Shown piece by piece: positions 13,905 through 15,279 of a stretch of DNA of 15,279 bases; positions within the stretch are counted from its first letter, which is position 1, and the number at the start of each line of letters is the position of its first letter. A program made the translations under genes and the position numbers. The stretch is from Candidatus Omnitrophota bacterium (lineage in GTDB: Bacteria > Omnitrophota > Gorgyraeia > Gygaellales > Profunditerraquicolaceae). Location of the stretch: NCBI GenBank assembly GCA_016212045.1, contig JACRHO010000047.1, positions 1 through 15,279 of the forward strand, written 5' to 3'. The notes beneath the pieces are model-generated. The model worked only from the letters and a program-made list of their open reading frames with translations, did no database searches and was not told the origin of the DNA.

Positions 13905-14970
13905 TACAGGTTCCTTCGCTTGAGACCATACAGGGGCCGATAGGGTTTTCTGGAGAACATAGCTTAGCAAATAAGGGACAATCTGAAGGCGAAATCAAGC
14001 CCTTTAAGACATCGCCGCACCTGCATTGCGTGGTGCGTGGTGCGTTATGCGTTGTGCGCTTAATACTAAAGATTTTTTCTGCATCAAACATTGAATATTT
14101 TTCTTTTACTTTAAGACCACTCTGAGTAATTTTACCAAAACCGCGCCAAGCTGCATCAGAGATTTTAAAGACCTCCGCGATTATCCGCTTGGCCTTGGGA
14201 TTACCTTCTCTTTTTACCACCCGCATATATTGATTGGCTACTCTTGGGCTTTTCTTTTTAATCTGCTCTAACAAGATATAGACACTCTCTAATATATCCA
14301 AAGGCTCAAACCCGCTGATGCAGCAGGGAATTTTATACTTTTTTGGGACAAACTCATAGGGCCTGGTTCCGATAATGCTGGAGACATGGCCAGGGCATAA
14401 GAACCCAGAGAGATTTAATCTCTTGTCTTTTAGCAAATGTCCCATTGCTGGCGGGATTAATTTTAAGGCGCAGAAAAAATAAATATTTTTTAATTTTTCT
14501 CTTTTTGCCTCCATAATAGTTAAGGCAATAGCCGGGGCAGTAGTTTCAAAACCTACGGCTAAGAAAATTATTTTTTTCGCGGAATTTTTTTGCGCGACTC
14601 TAAGAGAATCTAACGGAGAATAGATTACCCGCACCTGGGCTTGGTTTGCCCTTTCTTTTTCTAAGCTGGATTTGCTCCCCGGGATGCGCAGCATATCTCC
14701 AAAGGTAAGGATAATTACATCTCTATAATTTGCCAACTTGATGGCCTGGTCTATATAGTCTTGGGTACTCACACAAACCGGGCATCCGGGGCCAGAGATG
14801 AGCTGGATATTCGGCGGCAGGAGTTTATCCAAGCCAAACCTGAAGAAACTCTGGGTATGCGTGCCGCAGACCTCCATAAGATTAATCTCGCCCTGCGGCG
14901 CAATCTCTTGAATTCTCTGCAGAATCTTTTGCATTAAATTTTTGTTGCGGAACTCATCAATATATTTCAT
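13882..14970 (-). CDS. hypD: Hydrogenase maturation protein HypD
   Basis: HypD is the Fe-S scaffold on which, with HypC, the Fe(CN)2CO group is assembled. The 362-residue product has the expected motifs: MEVCGTHT (C35), SGPGCPVCV (C63, C66), GDMLRIPG, VGFETTAP, LCPGHVSSIIG and SGFEPLD. The C-terminal cysteine region runs CRCGDVLKGLISPSDCPLFAKLC, then PENPIGPCMVSSEG. ATG at 14970 overlaps the end of hypC by 14 nt, so it is coupled to hypC. The segment before CRCG (about residues 304-315, RTTHNAPRTTQ) is foreign to the family and comes from a heptamer repeat array; it lies in a variable stretch, so function is probably kept. Confidence 0.96.
   Translation of the reverse strand: MKYIDEFRNKNLMQKILQRIQEIAPQGEINLMEVCGTHTQSFFRFGLDKLLPPNIQLISGPGCPVCVSTQDYIDQAIKLANYRDVIILTFGDMLRIPGSKSSLEKERANQAQVRVIYSPLDSLRVAQKNSAKKIIFLAVGFETTAPAIALTIMEAKREKLKNIYFFCALKLIPPAMGHLLKDKRLNLSGFLCPGHVSSIIGTRPYEFVPKKYKIPCCISGFEPLDILESVYILLEQIKKKSPRVANQYMRVVKREGNPKAKRIIAEVFKISDAAWRGFGKITQSGLKVKEKYSMFDAEKIFSIKRTTHNAPRTTQCRCGDVLKGLISPSDCPLFAKLCSPENPIGPCMVSSEGTCNAYYKYR
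14027..14058. repeat. Heptamer array in hypD
   Basis: Plus strand: TGCGTGG, TGCGTGG, TGCGTTA, TGCGTTG, then partial TGCGC. On the minus strand it encodes RTTHNAP-RTTQ, with period seven. No inverted partner array is visible nearby, unlike the barrel-gene pair. Confidence 0.88.
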
Positions 14971-15166
14971 TTATAGCCTTAAGACTATCTTTGGCTCTTT
15001 CGGGGTTAACTTTTTCTATGGCAAAGCCGGCGTGCACAATCAGATAATCGCCGATTTTAACATCGGGCAGCATCTGAATATTGACGCTGCGCCTAAGCCG
15101 GCCGGTTTCTACTTCAGCAAATTCGCCGGTAATTTTTTTTATCTGCATCGGGATACCGAGACACAT
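14957..15166 (-). CDS. hypC: Hydrogenase maturation chaperone HypC
   Basis: A 69-residue HypC/HybG-type chaperone that carries the iron group with HypD and delivers it to the hydrogenase large subunit. It begins MCLGIP; Cys2 becomes the essential N-terminal cysteine after methionine removal. GDYLIVHAGFAIEKVNPERA is the usual C-terminal pattern. The start has GGAG upstream inside the end of hypF, 3 nt separating the genes. It overlaps hypD by 14 nt and ends in TGATGA in its own frame. Length is normal. Confidence 0.95.
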   Translation of the reverse strand: MCLGIPMQIKKITGEFAEVETGRLRRSVNIQMLPDVKIGDYLIVHAGFAIEKVNPERAKDSLKAINEIY

Positions 15167-15169
15167 TAC

Positions 15170-15279
15170 TTAACTCCGAAATTTAGCAATGGCTGCCTGG
15201 CCCAAAGAGATGCCGGAGTCATTGCAGGATAACTTCTTGTGTATAAATACGTTAAAACCTTCCTTATATAATAAATCTA
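15170..15279 (-). CDS. hypF: Carbamoyltransferase HypF, C-terminal end only
   Basis: Only the last 35 residues are in the window. They contain LSCNDSGISLGQAAIA, the conserved C-terminal signature of HypF (CNDGGISLGQA type), ending shortly after as in full-length members. HypF makes carbamoyl-AMP and carbamoylates the HypE terminal cysteine, the first step of cyanide-ligand synthesis. Position immediately before hypC supports the call. The rest of the gene lies beyond the window edge. Confidence 0.88.
   Translation of the reverse strand, partial: DLLYKEGFNVFIHKKLSCNDSGISLGQAAIAKFRS

Overview
The window reads as part of the chromosome of an uncultivated anaerobic, Gram-negative-type bacterium. 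Hydrogenase maturation genes, UPF0280 and a KamA radical SAM enzyme suggest anaerobic metabolism, and a predicted outer-membrane barrel suggests a second membrane. The gene content and repeat style recall candidate phyla such as Omnitrophota, but that placement is an impression, not a demonstration. Every credible gene lies on the minus strand, so transcription runs from high to low coordinates.

Upper block (15279 down to 4463): one tightly packed array of ten genes with gaps of 3 nt or less or short overlaps. The order is hypF (3' end only), hypC, hypD, a membrane-anchored TPR/DUF3857/transglutaminase protein, a PilZ-TM-coiled-coil-toroid protein, an endonuclease III/MagIII-like glycosylase, a small outer-membrane barrel candidate, an M20 deacylase/peptidase, a PAC2-family protein, a HAD phosphatase and hypE. 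Seven genes with no known hydrogenase role separate hypD from hypE. HypF, C, D and E together build the Fe(CN)2CO group of [NiFe]-hydrogenases. No structural hydrogenase gene and no hypA or hypB is visible.

Middle (4462 to 3146): a 445-bp gene-free stretch that holds a 226-bp imperfect inverted repeat, then a UPF0280 (ApbE-like) gene closed by a clear intrinsic terminator.

Lower block (about 3140 to 1): a strip of perfect hairpins containing a sigma70-like promoter, then three abutting genes: two divergent ATP-grasp ligases of the D-Ala-D-Ala ligase superfamily and a KamA-type lysine 2,3-aminomutase cut by the window edge. This looks like a small pathway joining beta-lysine (or a related beta-amino acid) chemistry to peptide-bond formation. 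The product is not known from the sequence.

The strongest unexpected signals are repeat elements inside genes. A 57-bp palindromic insertion with a TAAA duplication lies in frame in the glycosylase gene; removing it restores what I recall as the family motif. Degenerate heptamer arrays of about four copies are embedded in three coding regions (hypD, the DUF3857 gene and the barrel signal peptide). The glycosylase also has an in-frame TGA at codon 5 of its expected reading frame and lacks the last cysteine of its Fe-S motif.
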